A DNA stretch of 64,000 nt from NCBI GenBank assembly GCA_963833745.1, contig CAWHZD010000004.1, forward strand, positions 744,001 to 808,000, read 5' to 3'. The notes beneath the pieces are model-generated. The model worked only from the letters and a program-made list of their open reading frames with translations. It was not told the DNA's origin and ran no database searches. Position numbers and translations under genes: made by a program. Positions 8,614-17,729 of the stretch are shown in pieces. Each line of letters begins with the position of its first letter. Position 1 is the first letter of the stretch. Source of the stretch: AP-15 sp963833745. GTDB lineage: Bacteria > Pseudomonadota > Alphaproteobacteria > ATCC43930 > CGMCC-115725.

Positions 8614-9420
8614 CTAATGTGTGCGGCGCTGCGCGTCGAGCCAGCCGAGCATGATCTTGTTGAAAACGTCGGGGTCTTCGACATTGGGGAAGTGGCGCAT
8701 GCCGGCGATCTCTTCGTAGCGGGCGCCGGGGACGAGCCCGGCGAGGCGGCGGTTTTCGCTCGCGGGGGTGCCGGCGTCCTCCTCGCCGCAGACCACCAGC
8801 ACCGGCAATTTGAGCGAAGGCAGGCGCGCGACAAAGTCGAAATCGAGGATCGCGGCCGAGCAGCCGAGATAACCTTGCGGCGTCGTGCCGACGACGGTGT
8901 CGCGCAACTGCTTCCAGCGGCCGGGGTTCTTGGCCTGAAAAGCCGGGCTCAGATAGCGGTCCATGCTCGCTTCGGCGATCGGTTCCAACGAGTTGGCCGC
9001 GCGCACCGTCTTGATCCGCGGTCCCCAGATGCCGGCCGCACCGGCCGGGCTCGCCGGCAGGGTGTCGCACCACAATGCCGAGATCAGCTTGTCGCCGTGC
9101 TCGAGGGCAAAGGCCTGGCCGATCATCCCGCCGATCGACAGCCCGATGTAATGCACCCGTGCGAAGCCGAGTGCCTCGAGCACGCTCGCGACGTCGCCCG
9201 CCAGCACCGTCATCGTGTAGTCGCTGGCGACCGGGTCGCTGCCGCCATGCCCGCGCATGTCGAGCCGCAGCACGCGGAACCCGGCCTGCAACAATGCCGG
9301 CATCTGCTCGGCCCAGCTGCCGCCGTCGGAGGCGAGCGAATGGGTGATGCAAACGACCGGCCCGTCCTCGGGCCCGGCGAGATCGTAGTAGAGGCGGCGT
9401 CCGGCAAGCGGCAGCAGCAT
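8614..9420 (-). CDS. Alpha/beta hydrolase, 3-oxoadipate enol-lactonase-like
   Basis: A 268-residue soluble alpha/beta hydrolase. THSLASD supplies the oxyanion region, YIGLSIGGMIGQAFAL carries the nucleophile Ser95, CGEEDAGTP the acid Asp and AGMRHFPNVEDP the His. The pattern LDMRGHGGSDPV and the cap sequence are those of PcaD-type lactonases, which hydrolyse 3-oxoadipate enol-lactone in aromatic catabolism, but no other pca gene is present here, so the substrate is open. It is the last gene of a - strand group with nnrU (58 bases upstream) and converges on the UDG-like gene. Confidence 0.85.
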   Translation of the reverse strand: MLLPLAGRRLYYDLAGPEDGPVVCITHSLASDGGSWAEQMPALLQAGFRVLRLDMRGHGGSDPVASDYTMTVLAGDVASVLEALGFARVHYIGLSIGGMIGQAFALEHGDKLISALWCDTLPASPAGAAGIWGPRIKTVRAANSLEPIAEASMDRYLSPAFQAKNPGRWKQLRDTVVGTTPQGYLGCSAAILDFDFVARLPSLKLPVLVVCGEEDAGTPASENRRLAGLVPGARYEEIAGMRHFPNVEDPDVFNKIMLGWLDAQRRTH

Positions 9421-9478
9421 GGCGTGTCCTCCCTATTCGAAAGCGGGTGGAAAGCGGCGCAGTCTAGTCGCGGGCGGG

Positions 9479-10174
9479 CTACGGGACCATCACCGGCACG
9501 CCGGCAAAGATCGGGTGGGCGAGGTAGAGGACGGCATAGAGCAGCAAAGCCGCCAGCGGCCGTAACAGGCCGATGTCGCGCCAGCGCAGCCGGGTGCGGC
9601 CGCTGAGGAGAGCGGCAAACGGGATGTTCGAGGTGATCGTCGCCAGGCGCTGCCAGTGGCTGCCGAGCGCCAGCTGCTTCTTGCGGTCGATCAACACGGT
9701 GCCGCCCAGCGCCAACGCCGCCAGGATGCCGAAAAACCAGATCGAGCACAGCTCGCCATTGGCGGCGAGATGGCTCAGCGCCCACAGCCCGACCGCCCAC
9801 ATGACCGGGTGGCGGGTCACCCGCATGACGCCGGGGGCCGGGTCGTCGGCGCGGGCGGCGCGCTCCATGCCGACCGCGGTCGGGTTCGCGGTCGAATACC
9901 CGGCAACCAGCAGCAACGTCGCCAGCGGCATGACCGCTATCGGCACATAGGCGGTCCACCGTGGCGGCAGCCACAGCGGGATCGACGGCGCCCGCGCATA
10001 GGCGACGACAAACCAGGCAAAAGTGACAAGGGCGGTCAGCGAATAGATCAACAGGTAGCCTTGTTCGCCGATCTGGTCGCGCAACGAGCCGCGCAGCCGC
10101 GTGCTCGACAGTAGGGCGTGCGACCCGCAGAAGGCGACCCCGGCGATGACCAGCGACAGCAGCGCGTGGCTCAT
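9479..10174 (-). CDS. NnrU family integral membrane protein
   Basis: The 231-residue protein has about six hydrophobic segments and the family motif MRVTRHPVMWAVGLWALSHL, with the conserved RHP, plus an N-terminal GSHALLSS segment. NnrU-family proteins are linked to nitric-oxide and nitrite metabolism in denitrifiers, but the fold is shared with isoprenylcysteine-methyltransferase-like and ζ-carotene-isomerase-like membrane proteins and most members have no proven role. It follows the DUF167 gene by 15 bases, so yggT, DUF167 and this gene probably form one operon. Confidence 0.85.
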   Translation of the reverse strand: MSHALLSLVIAGVAFCGSHALLSSTRLRGSLRDQIGEQGYLLIYSLTALVTFAWFVVAYARAPSIPLWLPPRWTAYVPIAVMPLATLLLVAGYSTANPTAVGMERAARADDPAPGVMRVTRHPVMWAVGLWALSHLAANGELCSIWFFGILAALALGGTVLIDRKKQLALGSHWQRLATITSNIPFAALLSGRTRLRWRDIGLLRPLAALLLYAVLYLAHPIFAGVPVMVP

Positions 10175-10189
10175 CCCGGCACCCTGGTC

Positions 10190-10519
10190 TTACCGTCCCG
10201 GCAGGGCCGCGATCAGAGCGCCGAGCCGATCGAGCAGCGGCTGCGGGTCGCCCGATATGCAGACCGTCTTTTGCCGGCTGGCGGCGCCGGCGACGATCGC
10301 CAGGTCGCGGCGCGGCACCCGCCACGCACTCGCCAGCAGTTGCAGTAATGCCTCGTTGGCGCGCCCGTCTTCGGGTGGGGCGGTGACCTTGGCCTTGACG
10401 ACCTGCCCGCCCCCGGCCGCGGCAGCGACCGAAACGACACGGTCCGCCTTTGCCCGCGGCGTCAGGCGGATCGCCACGCGCACCCCGTCGCGCATCGGGC
10501 TTAGCGGGCCGTCAGGCAA
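10190..10519 (-). CDS. DUF167 (YggU) family protein
   Basis: A 109-residue protein with the DUF167 core: VAIRLTPRAKADRV, KAKVTAPPEDGRANEALLQLLA and a final GDPQPLLDRL. The family is widespread and of unknown function. It overlaps the end of the upstream yggT-like gene by 8 bases if the TTG at 10519 is used; the first ATG (10495) would also keep the whole domain, so the start is uncertain. The yggT-DUF167 pairing is very common in proteobacteria. Confidence 0.88.
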   Translation of the reverse strand: MPDGPLSPMRDGVRVAIRLTPRAKADRVVSVAAAAGGGQVVKAKVTAPPEDGRANEALLQLLASAWRVPRRDLAIVAGAASRQKTVCISGDPQPLLDRLGALIAALPGR

Positions 10520-10790
10520 GATATTCGAACATCAGGTTGCGAATAAAATACAACAGAAGGATCAGGATGATCGGCGAGATGTCGATACCGCCGAGGGTGG
10601 GCAGGAAACGGCGAATCGGGCGCAGTGCCGGCTCGGTGACCCGCCACAGAAAATCCTCGATCATGCCGACGATGCGATTGTGCCGGTTGACGACGCCAAA
10701 GGCGATCAGCCAGCTCAGCACAGCCTGAATGATCAGCAGCCAGATGTAGATTCTGATCACCGTGTCGACGAGGTTCAAAAACGCGTACAT
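10512..10790 (-). CDS. YggT family membrane protein
   Basis: A 92-residue protein with two membrane segments separated by a short loop (residues about 6-28 and 68-88). The signature RIYIWLLIIQAVLSWL, the NRHNRIV turn and VTEPALRPIRRFLP are diagnostic of YggT. The family has been tied to osmotic stress and, in some phyla, to cell division and cytochrome assembly; its molecular role here is unknown. It heads the yggT-DUF167-nnrU group and is divergent from the tRNA-Ala gene. Confidence 0.92.
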   Translation of the reverse strand: MYAFLNLVDTVIRIYIWLLIIQAVLSWLIAFGVVNRHNRIVGMIEDFLWRVTEPALRPIRRFLPTLGGIDISPIILILLLYFIRNLMFEYLA

Positions 10791-10960
10791 TCCCTCGCAA
10801 CCTCGACGCCAAGTGGAGCCGCGACCGTAACGTCAGCCGCCGGGGTCCGCAAGCGAGCGGCAAGTGTTTAGCGCTGCTTGCAGGCGGGGGCCACCCTTGA
10901 CAGCCGGCAGTGTGCTGACCATAGTCCGCGGCACCCGGCAAGGGTTCAAGACGCGCGATC

Positions 10961-11036
<76 letters not shown>

Positions 11037-11179
11037 TCCCCCCGTAGAAATTCGAGCAGCCGGCACGGCGTTTGCCGGCCGGGTCGGCGACGGCAACCGC
11101 GCATCCACGCCATTATCTCCAAACCCGCCATCATCTCCAAAGACGTCTCCACCGGCTCCGACACCGTGCCGCCGGTTCA

Positions 11180-12427
11180 CTATGCCGCCGGCTCGGGCGC
11201 GAAATCCGGCTCGAGTTGGTGGTCGACCGGGTAAACATACGCGCCGAGGCGGTTGATCAGGATCACCGCGGCGACGAGGGTGAAGGCGGCGCCGGTCAAT
11301 GCCGGATTGTAGGACCCGGCGCGGTCGTAGGTGACGCCGCCGAGAAACGGCCCGACACCCGAGCCGAGGCCGAAGATCATAAAGAAATAACCGTAGATCT
11401 GGCCAAAGGCGCGCTGGCCGAAATAGCGGGTGATCAGAAACGCGATCAGGTCGATCTCAGTACCCAGCCCGAGCCCCATCAACGCGACGCCGACCACCGG
11501 CAGCGCACCGGCCGCACTGGCGAGAAGCACAAAACCCGCGATCGGCGCCAGGAAAAACACCGAGGCCACATAAGGCGCGTAAATCCGGTCGACGAGCCAA
11601 CCGGCCAGCAGCCGCCCGCTCAATGTCGCCAGCCCGAAGACGGCAAGCGTGGCGGTCGCCGCCGCTCGCGACAGACCGTGGTCGGTCAGCAACGGCACGA
11701 CATGCGCGACGGTGCCGTTGATCGCCACCGCGACCAGAAAGAACGCGCCGCCCATTACCCAGAACCTCGCGGTGCGAGCGGCCTCGCCCACGCCCAGGCC
11801 GGGCAGTGCCGCGGCGCTGACAGGGACCCGCCGCTCGCCTTCGCCCGGCCGCGGCTCGCGGATCCACAGCGCCACCGCCGGAAACGCGATCGCGAGCGTC
11901 AACAATCCGAGCGCGATGTAGGCGCCGCGCCAGCCCAGCCGGTCGATCAGGATGCGGGCGAGCTGGGGAATGACAAAGGCCCCGAGCCCGACGCCCGACA
12001 TCGCTACGCCGAGCGCCAACCCGCGTTGGCGGTCGAACCAGGCCGCGATCGCCTTGGCATAGCCGAGCGGCGTTTGAATGGCGCTGGTCATGCCGGCGAG
12101 CGCCACGAGCAGGGTGAATATCGGCAATGAGTGGGGCGAAAGTCCCAGCAGGCACAGGAAGCCGGCATAGACCACAAGGCCGGGCAGTGCCACCCGCCGA
12201 ATGCCCCAGCGGTCCATCATGTAGCCGAGCGCCGGCACCGCCAGGGCCGAAGTGACATGTCCCGCCGACAACGCCGCCGAGGCGGTACCGCGCTCCCAGC
12301 CCATATCCGCCATGATCGGCTGCAGAAACACGCCAAACGTAAAGCCGAGCACCGGCCCGTTGCACACAAACAATCCGGTGACCGCACCGACCACCACCCA
12401 CCAAGGGTTGGTAAACCGCAGCTCCAT
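11180..12427 (-). CDS. MFS transporter, oxalate/formate-antiporter-like
   Basis: A 415-residue carrier with twelve predicted membrane segments. MDRWGIRRVALPG is the loop 2-3 MFS signature, and the FTFGVFLQPIMADMGWERG segment plus GIGLGTEIDLIAFLITRYFG-like helix 10 are those of the monocarboxylate/oxalate-formate (OFA-like) group. Substrate unknown. It stands alone after the tRNA gene, with ATG 12427 followed directly by the first helix. Confidence 0.85.
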   Translation of the reverse strand: MELRFTNPWWVVVGAVTGLFVCNGPVLGFTFGVFLQPIMADMGWERGTASAALSAGHVTSALAVPALGYMMDRWGIRRVALPGLVVYAGFLCLLGLSPHSLPIFTLLVALAGMTSAIQTPLGYAKAIAAWFDRQRGLALGVAMSGVGLGAFVIPQLARILIDRLGWRGAYIALGLLTLAIAFPAVALWIREPRPGEGERRVPVSAAALPGLGVGEAARTARFWVMGGAFFLVAVAINGTVAHVVPLLTDHGLSRAAATATLAVFGLATLSGRLLAGWLVDRIYAPYVASVFFLAPIAGFVLLASAAGALPVVGVALMGLGLGTEIDLIAFLITRYFGQRAFGQIYGYFFMIFGLGSGVGPFLGGVTYDRAGSYNPALTGAAFTLVAAVILINRLGAYVYPVDHQLEPDFAPEPAA

Positions 12428-12741
12428 GGCGTTTTTCTCCCCCCATCGCCGGATTTTTCCGAGCTGTCGGCAGCCAGTCTATCAGCCGCGCTTCTCCGCG
12501 CGAGATCTTCTCGCCTCGCCGGTCGCCTCGCCGGTCGCCTCGCCGGTCGAATGTGAACCGTGGACGCAGGTCTTTGTCTCGGATGCGCGAAGGCGTGATG
12601 GCCGGGCGGAGCTGGTCGAGCCCGTTCGAGAGGACTGAGAAACTCTCTCTGCGTCAGTGCGATCCGTTTCCAATGGCGCAACGACCGGTGATCCTGATGG
12701 AAGTATTTCGCCGGAAAACCTTCGTTTCGCCTCGACCGCCC
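12428..12741. other. Intergenic stretch with a short tandem repeat
   Basis: Between two - strand MFS genes. Apart from the 12-bp tandem repeat at 12511-12546 I see no gene, clear promoter or terminator; frames reading through it have no protein character. Confidence 0.5.
12511..12546. repeat. Three tandem copies of a 12-bp unit (TCGCCTCGCCGG)
   Basis: Three exact head-to-tail copies of TCGCCTCGCCGG, followed by the first bases (TCG) of a fourth. The unit length is a multiple of three, but no supported gene covers it. Probably slippage-generated. Confidence 0.85.
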
Positions 12742-14046
12742 TCAGTCGAGCGGCGTGTTCAGGTGCTCCTTCATGCTGAGGACCGCGATCGCGCTGATGA
12801 CAGCTCCGGTCATGACGTAAAAGGCGGGCGCCAGCGGGTTGCCGGTGACCGAGACCAGCCACGTCGCGATCAGCGGTGCAAAGCCGCCGAACAGGACGAC
12901 GGCAAAACCATAGCTGACCGACAGCGCCGTGTACCTGACGCGCGTCGGAAACATCTCGGCCAGGATCGGTGCGATGACGCCGGTCGAGAACACCTGGAAC
13001 AGGGCATGGCATACCAGCACCAGCAGCAAGGCTCCGAAAGTGCCGACCCGAATGGCGAGCAAAAACAGTGGATAGGCAAACACCAGGTTCAGCAGCGTGC
13101 AGGCCAGCATCATCGGCCGCCGGCCGATGCGATCGGAAAAATGGCCGACAAAGGGTATCAAGGTGACGATGATCACCCCGGCCACGACCGCGCAGGACAG
13201 GGTCGAGCCGGGCGGCAGCTTCATCGTGTTGATCATGTAGGCGACGAGGTAGACGACAAAGATGAAGTTGGCGATGCAGCCGATGATGCTGAGGCCAAAC
13301 GCCTGCAACATCGGCTTGCGGTAGTCGCGCCACGCGGTGGCCAAGGGCGAACGCTCGATCGTGCGGTTTTCGGCGACATCCGCGAATGCCGGGGTTTCCG
13401 CCACCTTGCGGCGCAGATAATAGCCGATCGGACCCAAGACGAACCCGAACACAAACGGCAGACGCCAGCCCCAGGCATAGAAATCCGCCTGCGACAGGAC
13501 CGAGGCCAGCACCGCCGCCGACAGTGCGCCGCTTAGCGCCCCGATCTGGGTGCTGACCTGCTGCAGGCTGCCGATCAGCCCGCGCCGGCCGGTCGGCGCG
13601 TATTCCACCAGAAAGGTCGCCGCCCCGCCCCATTCGCCGCCGGTGGAGAAGCCTTGCGCCAGCCGGCAGATGATCAGCGCGACCGGCGCCCAGACGCCGA
13701 TCGACCGATAGGTCGGGATCAGGCCGGTGAAGCCCGTCGCCGCCGCCATCATGCCGATCGTGATCACCAGCGCGGCCCGGCGGCCGTGGCGGTCGCCATA
13801 AGCGCCGATGACGATGGCGCCAACCGGGCGCATCAAAAACGCTGCGGCGAATGCCGCGTAGGTCCCGTACATCGACCCCGACGGGTAAAACGCCCGCGAG
13901 ATCGCAACCGCGAAATAGCCGTAGATCGTAAAATCGAACAGCTCAAAGAAATTGCCGACCGCGGAGGCCAGGATCGCGCGCCGGCGGGTGGACGCGACCC
14001 TCGCATCGTCAGGCCCGGCAAAATCGACTTTGGCGGCATACGACAT
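12742..14046 (-). CDS. MFS transporter, metabolite:H+ symporter (MHS) family
   Basis: The 434-residue protein has twelve membrane segments and the MHS hallmarks: NFFELFDFTIYGYFA in helix 1, GAYGDRHGRRAAL in loop 2-3, CRLAQGFSTGGEWGGAATFLVEYAP in helix 4-5 and FSDRIGRRPMM in the second half. The group (ShiA, ProP, KgtP, CitA) takes up small carboxylates or osmolytes with protons; substrate not assignable. ATG 14046 is chosen because GGAGGG lies eight bases upstream; the longer frame start has no such site. Separated by 314 bases from the MFS gene downstream. Confidence 0.87.
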   Translation of the reverse strand: MSYAAKVDFAGPDDARVASTRRRAILASAVGNFFELFDFTIYGYFAVAISRAFYPSGSMYGTYAAFAAAFLMRPVGAIVIGAYGDRHGRRAALVITIGMMAAATGFTGLIPTYRSIGVWAPVALIICRLAQGFSTGGEWGGAATFLVEYAPTGRRGLIGSLQQVSTQIGALSGALSAAVLASVLSQADFYAWGWRLPFVFGFVLGPIGYYLRRKVAETPAFADVAENRTIERSPLATAWRDYRKPMLQAFGLSIIGCIANFIFVVYLVAYMINTMKLPPGSTLSCAVVAGVIIVTLIPFVGHFSDRIGRRPMMLACTLLNLVFAYPLFLLAIRVGTFGALLLVLVCHALFQVFSTGVIAPILAEMFPTRVRYTALSVSYGFAVVLFGGFAPLIATWLVSVTGNPLAPAFYVMTGAVISAIAVLSMKEHLNTPLD

Positions 14047-14321
14047 TGGCAATCCCTCCGCTCGGCGCGATCGAAGCCGAAGGACGCGCAATCCCTATGC
14101 CAACAGCGCACTTAGCCGCGTATGGCGGCCCGGCGATTCTGCGTAACGCGGCAAATCCGCTCAAATGTCAGACCCGGGATGAGGCGAACGATCCCGGTAA
14201 CTTGCCGCCGTGCCATGCGCCTTCGAGCGGATGAAGAAAACATCCCTTGCGCGGGCTCGACCCGCGCATCGGCGTCATTGTGCCGGGCACCGCGCAAAGC
14301 GACGCCCGTCGTAACGAAAGT

Positions 14322-16691
14322 TCAAGGGTTGGCGGTAATGAGCATCAACGTGGCCGGCGTGACGTAGGTCGCGACATCCTCCGCCAGCAGGAAGCGCTGC
14401 GACACTAGCGCATTGGCGGCGGTCGTGACCGCGGCGACGTAGCTCGCGTTGGTGCCGCCCGCATTACCATAGCGCTCCTGCAGCGAGAGCCGCGGGTCGT
14501 CGGTTAGCAGGCGATGCGCCTTTGTGTCCGGAAACGGTAGGTACTGGCCACTGCCGTCGCACCCGTCAACCATGCTCGTCGCGCCGCCGGGATCGGAATT
14601 ACTCCCGGCGCGCTGGGCCCATCCGGTATAGGTCGCGATCGGCACCGAGACGCTCGGCACGCGAACGCCGGCAATGTCGTTGCCGTCGCCGTCCGTCTTC
14701 GACACCAAGACCTTATAGGGCGTGCCGAGCAGGATCGGTGGCGAGATCGAGACGATTCCTTCGTAGAATCTGGGCCCAAAATCCCACAGGTCGCCGGTGT
14801 GATGGATGCCGTCGTAAAAGACGTTCGTGGTCGCCGGAAGCGACGGGTTCGCCGGCGACGGGTTCGTGGTCGGTCCGGTCGCGGCGTAGGTGAAGACGCC
14901 GGTAATGTTCGAGTTCGTCCCCCAACTAAAGTTCGGGATGCTCGGAAAGCCCATTCCGGATTGCGGCAAAGACGGCACCAGCGTTCCATTCTTGATAGTC
15001 GGTACTTGGTTTGCGGGGGGTGCTGTGCCGTTGCTCGCCCATTCGTCCAGATCGACCAGCAGCGCCTTCTCCACCCAGGCCGAATTGAGCGGGTTTTGAA
15101 GTTGCCGGCAAATGCCCTCGGAGGTGCCGCTTCCGGTGCCGTGCTGAAAGCTCGCGAGCACGTAATAGCGGACGTTCGGCGTTTTCGCGAGATCGAGGTC
15201 GTGCCCTTGGCCGTCGGTCGTCAGCATCGAGCCGCCCTTCGACCAGAACTCGTTCTCGGAATTCGTTTCAAGGATGTAGGGGCAAGTGTTGGTGTCCTGG
15301 CAGCGATCCAGCCGTCCGCCGGTCTCGTGGGTCACCGGGTCCTTGAACGCTACATCGGCGAACGGGAATTGGAACTCCGGGTCCCAGCGCGCGATATGCT
15401 GGCGTGACGTGCGGGTCGGCTGGGCGAAGCGGTAATTCAAGTAAATGCCGTCGCCGCCGCCGATGTAGTTCAGCATGCCGTCGATCGCTTTTTCGTGATA
15501 AGGCGGGCGCAGCCAGAACTGGTTCCACCAGCTGAGATCGCCCCATTTATGCTGGCTGGCGCCGGCCGGAACATCGGCTTCGTTGAAGCCGAACAGCACG
15601 AAGTCGCGGGTCGTGCGGCACGGCTGAGAACTGCAGATCGTATAAATATCTTTGACATCGCCGGCGAGCGGATTGGCGGTGCCGTAATCGTCGGTCTTGG
15701 CGTCGCGCAGGAAGGTCGCGAAGTCGCGGATTGCAGCAAGGCCGAGCCCGGCGATGTTCGGATTCTGCGCGACATAAGTAAATTCGTAGAGCGCGGTTGG
15801 CCCAAAGGTGCCGGGCGCACCAAAATCGCCTGCCGTCAACTTGACGCATGTCGTAGAGAAAAAGTCGGTTTGGGGTGTGCAGGCTGTGGTGTACATCCAA
15901 GCCGCAGCCGGAACCACTTGCGGCTTGTCGCCGTAATTCTCGCGCACGGTCAACATGGCTTTGGACGGGTCGAGGCTCGCTGGCGGATAGGTCAGCGGCA
16001 GGTCGGCCGGCGTCGTGCCGAGGTCGACGACGAGTTCCTCGGTGGTCGGGCCGGTAATCGCCGAACCGTTCTTGTGCTTCGCCACCGGCAGGGTGACGCC
16101 GAACAGCTTGCCGCCTTGCGGCGCGGTGAGATCCCAGCCGACTTCGACGATTGACCATCCCATATTCATCAAGAACCCGGTGCCGGCCGTGCCCGCGGAG
16201 GGCGGGACAGCGGTGTTGCCTCCAGCGGTAATGGGCGTGCCGGTGGCGGTTATGCCGGCGTTAAGCGTGCTCAGCGCGCCGGGACCGCCGCGGTTGGGCA
16301 AGTCGTACATGACCCGATGCGCCCCTTGCGACAAATCGCTCGGGCGGATGATCTGGAAATCTGCGCTGTAGCTGACCGTGCCGTCGGGATTGCGCGGTGC
16401 GTTTTTGATGTCGACGATAACGGAATTGAGCGGATCGCCCGGGTCGATTTTGCCGGTGAAGGTGCCGGTGACGACCTCGTAGGTTCCTACCGAACCGAAG
16501 CTGGCGCCGCCAAAGGCGACGGCGGTGCTGCCCACCGGGCAGGTGACGGTGGGGCCGCAGGCAATGTTGAGCCGCGACACCCGCGCCATCGCGGTCGGCG
16601 TCAGGGCGAGCAGAACTACAATGATGGCGGCAGCGATCGCGCCGCAGGCGTCGGCCCGCGGGAACCTTGTCTTACCCGGCATTCTTTTCAC
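14322..16691 (-). CDS. Large secreted alpha/beta-hydrolase-domain protein
   Basis: A 789-residue exported protein. Residues about 17-36 form a signal peptide (AIAAAIIVVLLAL..AMA). The body matches the large Abhydrolase_10-type domain (PF20091): GVGTYEVVTGTFTGKIDP near the start, VMYDLPNRGG, GWDL, then SSQPCRTTRDFVLFGFNEAD where Ser355 sits in place of the usual SQSGR nucleophile motif, a FPF..KDPVTHETGG segment, TNSENEFWSKGG (acid) and ASFQHGTG (His). The changed nucleophile context (Cys rather than Gly after Pro) is unusual. Substrate unknown; the fold suggests esterase or lactonase activity in the periplasm. Standing alone, with an AT-richer upstream region. Confidence 0.8.
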   Translation of the reverse strand: MKRMPGKTRFPRADACGAIAAAIIVVLLALTPTAMARVSRLNIACGPTVTCPVGSTAVAFGGASFGSVGTYEVVTGTFTGKIDPGDPLNSVIVDIKNAPRNPDGTVSYSADFQIIRPSDLSQGAHRVMYDLPNRGGPGALSTLNAGITATGTPITAGGNTAVPPSAGTAGTGFLMNMGWSIVEVGWDLTAPQGGKLFGVTLPVAKHKNGSAITGPTTEELVVDLGTTPADLPLTYPPASLDPSKAMLTVRENYGDKPQVVPAAAWMYTTACTPQTDFFSTTCVKLTAGDFGAPGTFGPTALYEFTYVAQNPNIAGLGLAAIRDFATFLRDAKTDDYGTANPLAGDVKDIYTICSSQPCRTTRDFVLFGFNEADVPAGASQHKWGDLSWWNQFWLRPPYHEKAIDGMLNYIGGGDGIYLNYRFAQPTRTSRQHIARWDPEFQFPFADVAFKDPVTHETGGRLDRCQDTNTCPYILETNSENEFWSKGGSMLTTDGQGHDLDLAKTPNVRYYVLASFQHGTGSGTSEGICRQLQNPLNSAWVEKALLVDLDEWASNGTAPPANQVPTIKNGTLVPSLPQSGMGFPSIPNFSWGTNSNITGVFTYAATGPTTNPSPANPSLPATTNVFYDGIHHTGDLWDFGPRFYEGIVSISPPILLGTPYKVLVSKTDGDGNDIAGVRVPSVSVPIATYTGWAQRAGSNSDPGGATSMVDGCDGSGQYLPFPDTKAHRLLTDDPRLSLQERYGNAGGTNASYVAAVTTAANALVSQRFLLAEDVATYVTPATLMLITANP

Positions 16692-17374
16692 TCCCCTTGG
16701 ATCATTTTAAGCCGAAGCCGTTCCGTTAAATCGGAACACGGGACCAGAAAACCGGCAGGAAAGAACAGCCCGAAACCCCGAGCTGTTCGACGCCGGCCAC
16801 TCATTAACCCTATGTTCCTGCACCCCCACGATTTTCGCGCTTTCGCACCCGTCGGATTGTGCTCCGAGCCACAACCTCTGGTCAACCTTGCGGTTAGCGA
16901 CAAGCGTGATAATTATCAAGATAAGGTAAGTGTTATGTAAGGTTCGTTTAGAAAGCACGATGCAAGTCATACTATAAATTCCGCGAGTCGAGCTGCGGAC
17001 CCTACCCTACGTGCGCGGTCTGGCGGATCTGCCTCACAAAGGGCGATGTTCGGCGATACGATCAGCAGCTCCGGGATTTCGGTGAGGCGAAACGGTGTGG
17101 GTTTTTCGGTGTTGGCGGTGGTGCCGCGCGACTTGGGCGCGATTTCGGGGTTTCGCGATAAATTCCCGGTTCAGCGGATTTAATTCCCGATTAAGCGCCC
17201 GCAAATTCCCGGTTATCCGGGGTACGGTAATTTGCCTGCAAGGACATGATTTAGATTGTTATTTTCGCCGCCTAATTGCCGTTTTGCGGGGGGAATCCCG
17301 GTTTTTCCCGTCGGAACCGGGAATGGCGCTCTATCGCCCGCTGCCGCGCGACCTCGCTTGCGCCGGTGATAAGG
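16692..17374. other. Gene-poor stretch, AT-richer than its surroundings
   Basis: No convincing gene. 16900-16990 is distinctly AT-rich and may hold the promoter of the secreted hydrolase (- strand) or mark an old insertion boundary. 17143-17326 carries the phased AATTCCCGGTT repeats described separately. Confidence 0.5.
17160..17214. repeat. Three direct repeats of AATTCCCGRTT, phased 21-22 bp
   Basis: Copies at 17160-17171 (AAATTCCCGGTT), 17181-17192 (TAATTCCCGATT) and 17203-17214 (AAATTCCCGGTT), start to start 21 and 22 bases, that is about two helical turns. Further degenerate or inverted copies occur at 17294-17304 (AATCCCGGTTT) and 17315-17326 (AACCGGGAATGG). On the opposite strand the unit reads as Asn-Arg-Glu-Phe codons, a wording I associate with a dispersed alphaproteobacterial repeat (from memory). 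Confidence 0.7.
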
Positions 17375-17668
17375 GTGGGTAGCATAGACCCGGTATGGCG
17401 CAGCGCTCGGCGCGCCAGCCTGGTGGCGGCGTTGACCTGGTCGGTCGTGGGCGTCCCCGCCGCCGGGCAAGCCGGCCCCGCGGACGCTTATACAACCATG
17501 GTTCAGCAGCTCTGCCGGCAATACGCCGCAGCCGCCGCACCGAGCGGGATGTCAGGCGGCCTGTTCAACCAATGCATGCTCCAGCGGCATTGCCAGATCG
17601 CTCCCGGCTCGTCCACCTACCAATGCGAACCACCCGGACCGATCAGCTGGCACGGCGGCGGTTTCTAA
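17375..17668 (+). CDS. Small exported Cys-containing protein, unknown function
   Basis: A 97-residue frame starting at GTG 17375. The N-terminus RRASLVAALTWSVVGVPAAGQAG reads as a signal peptide with a possible cleavage near residue 30. The mature part (TMVQQLCRQYAAAAAPSGM, NQCMLQRHCQIAPGSSTYQCEPPGPISWHGG) has four Cys, which could form two disulfides in the periplasm. I do not recognise the family. No neighbour in the same direction, so no context. The start codon and even the reality of the gene are moderately supported; the signal peptide and Cys spacing are the main evidence. Confidence 0.5.
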   Translation: MGSIDPVWRSARRASLVAALTWSVVGVPAAGQAGPADAYTTMVQQLCRQYAAAAAPSGMSGGLFNQCMLQRHCQIAPGSSTYQCEPPGPISWHGGGF

Positions 17669-17729
17669 GTCGGCGATTTTCGCCGCCGCGAGCCTCGCGG
17701 TTGTCGGCGAGGCGTCGGGGAGCCGTAGG

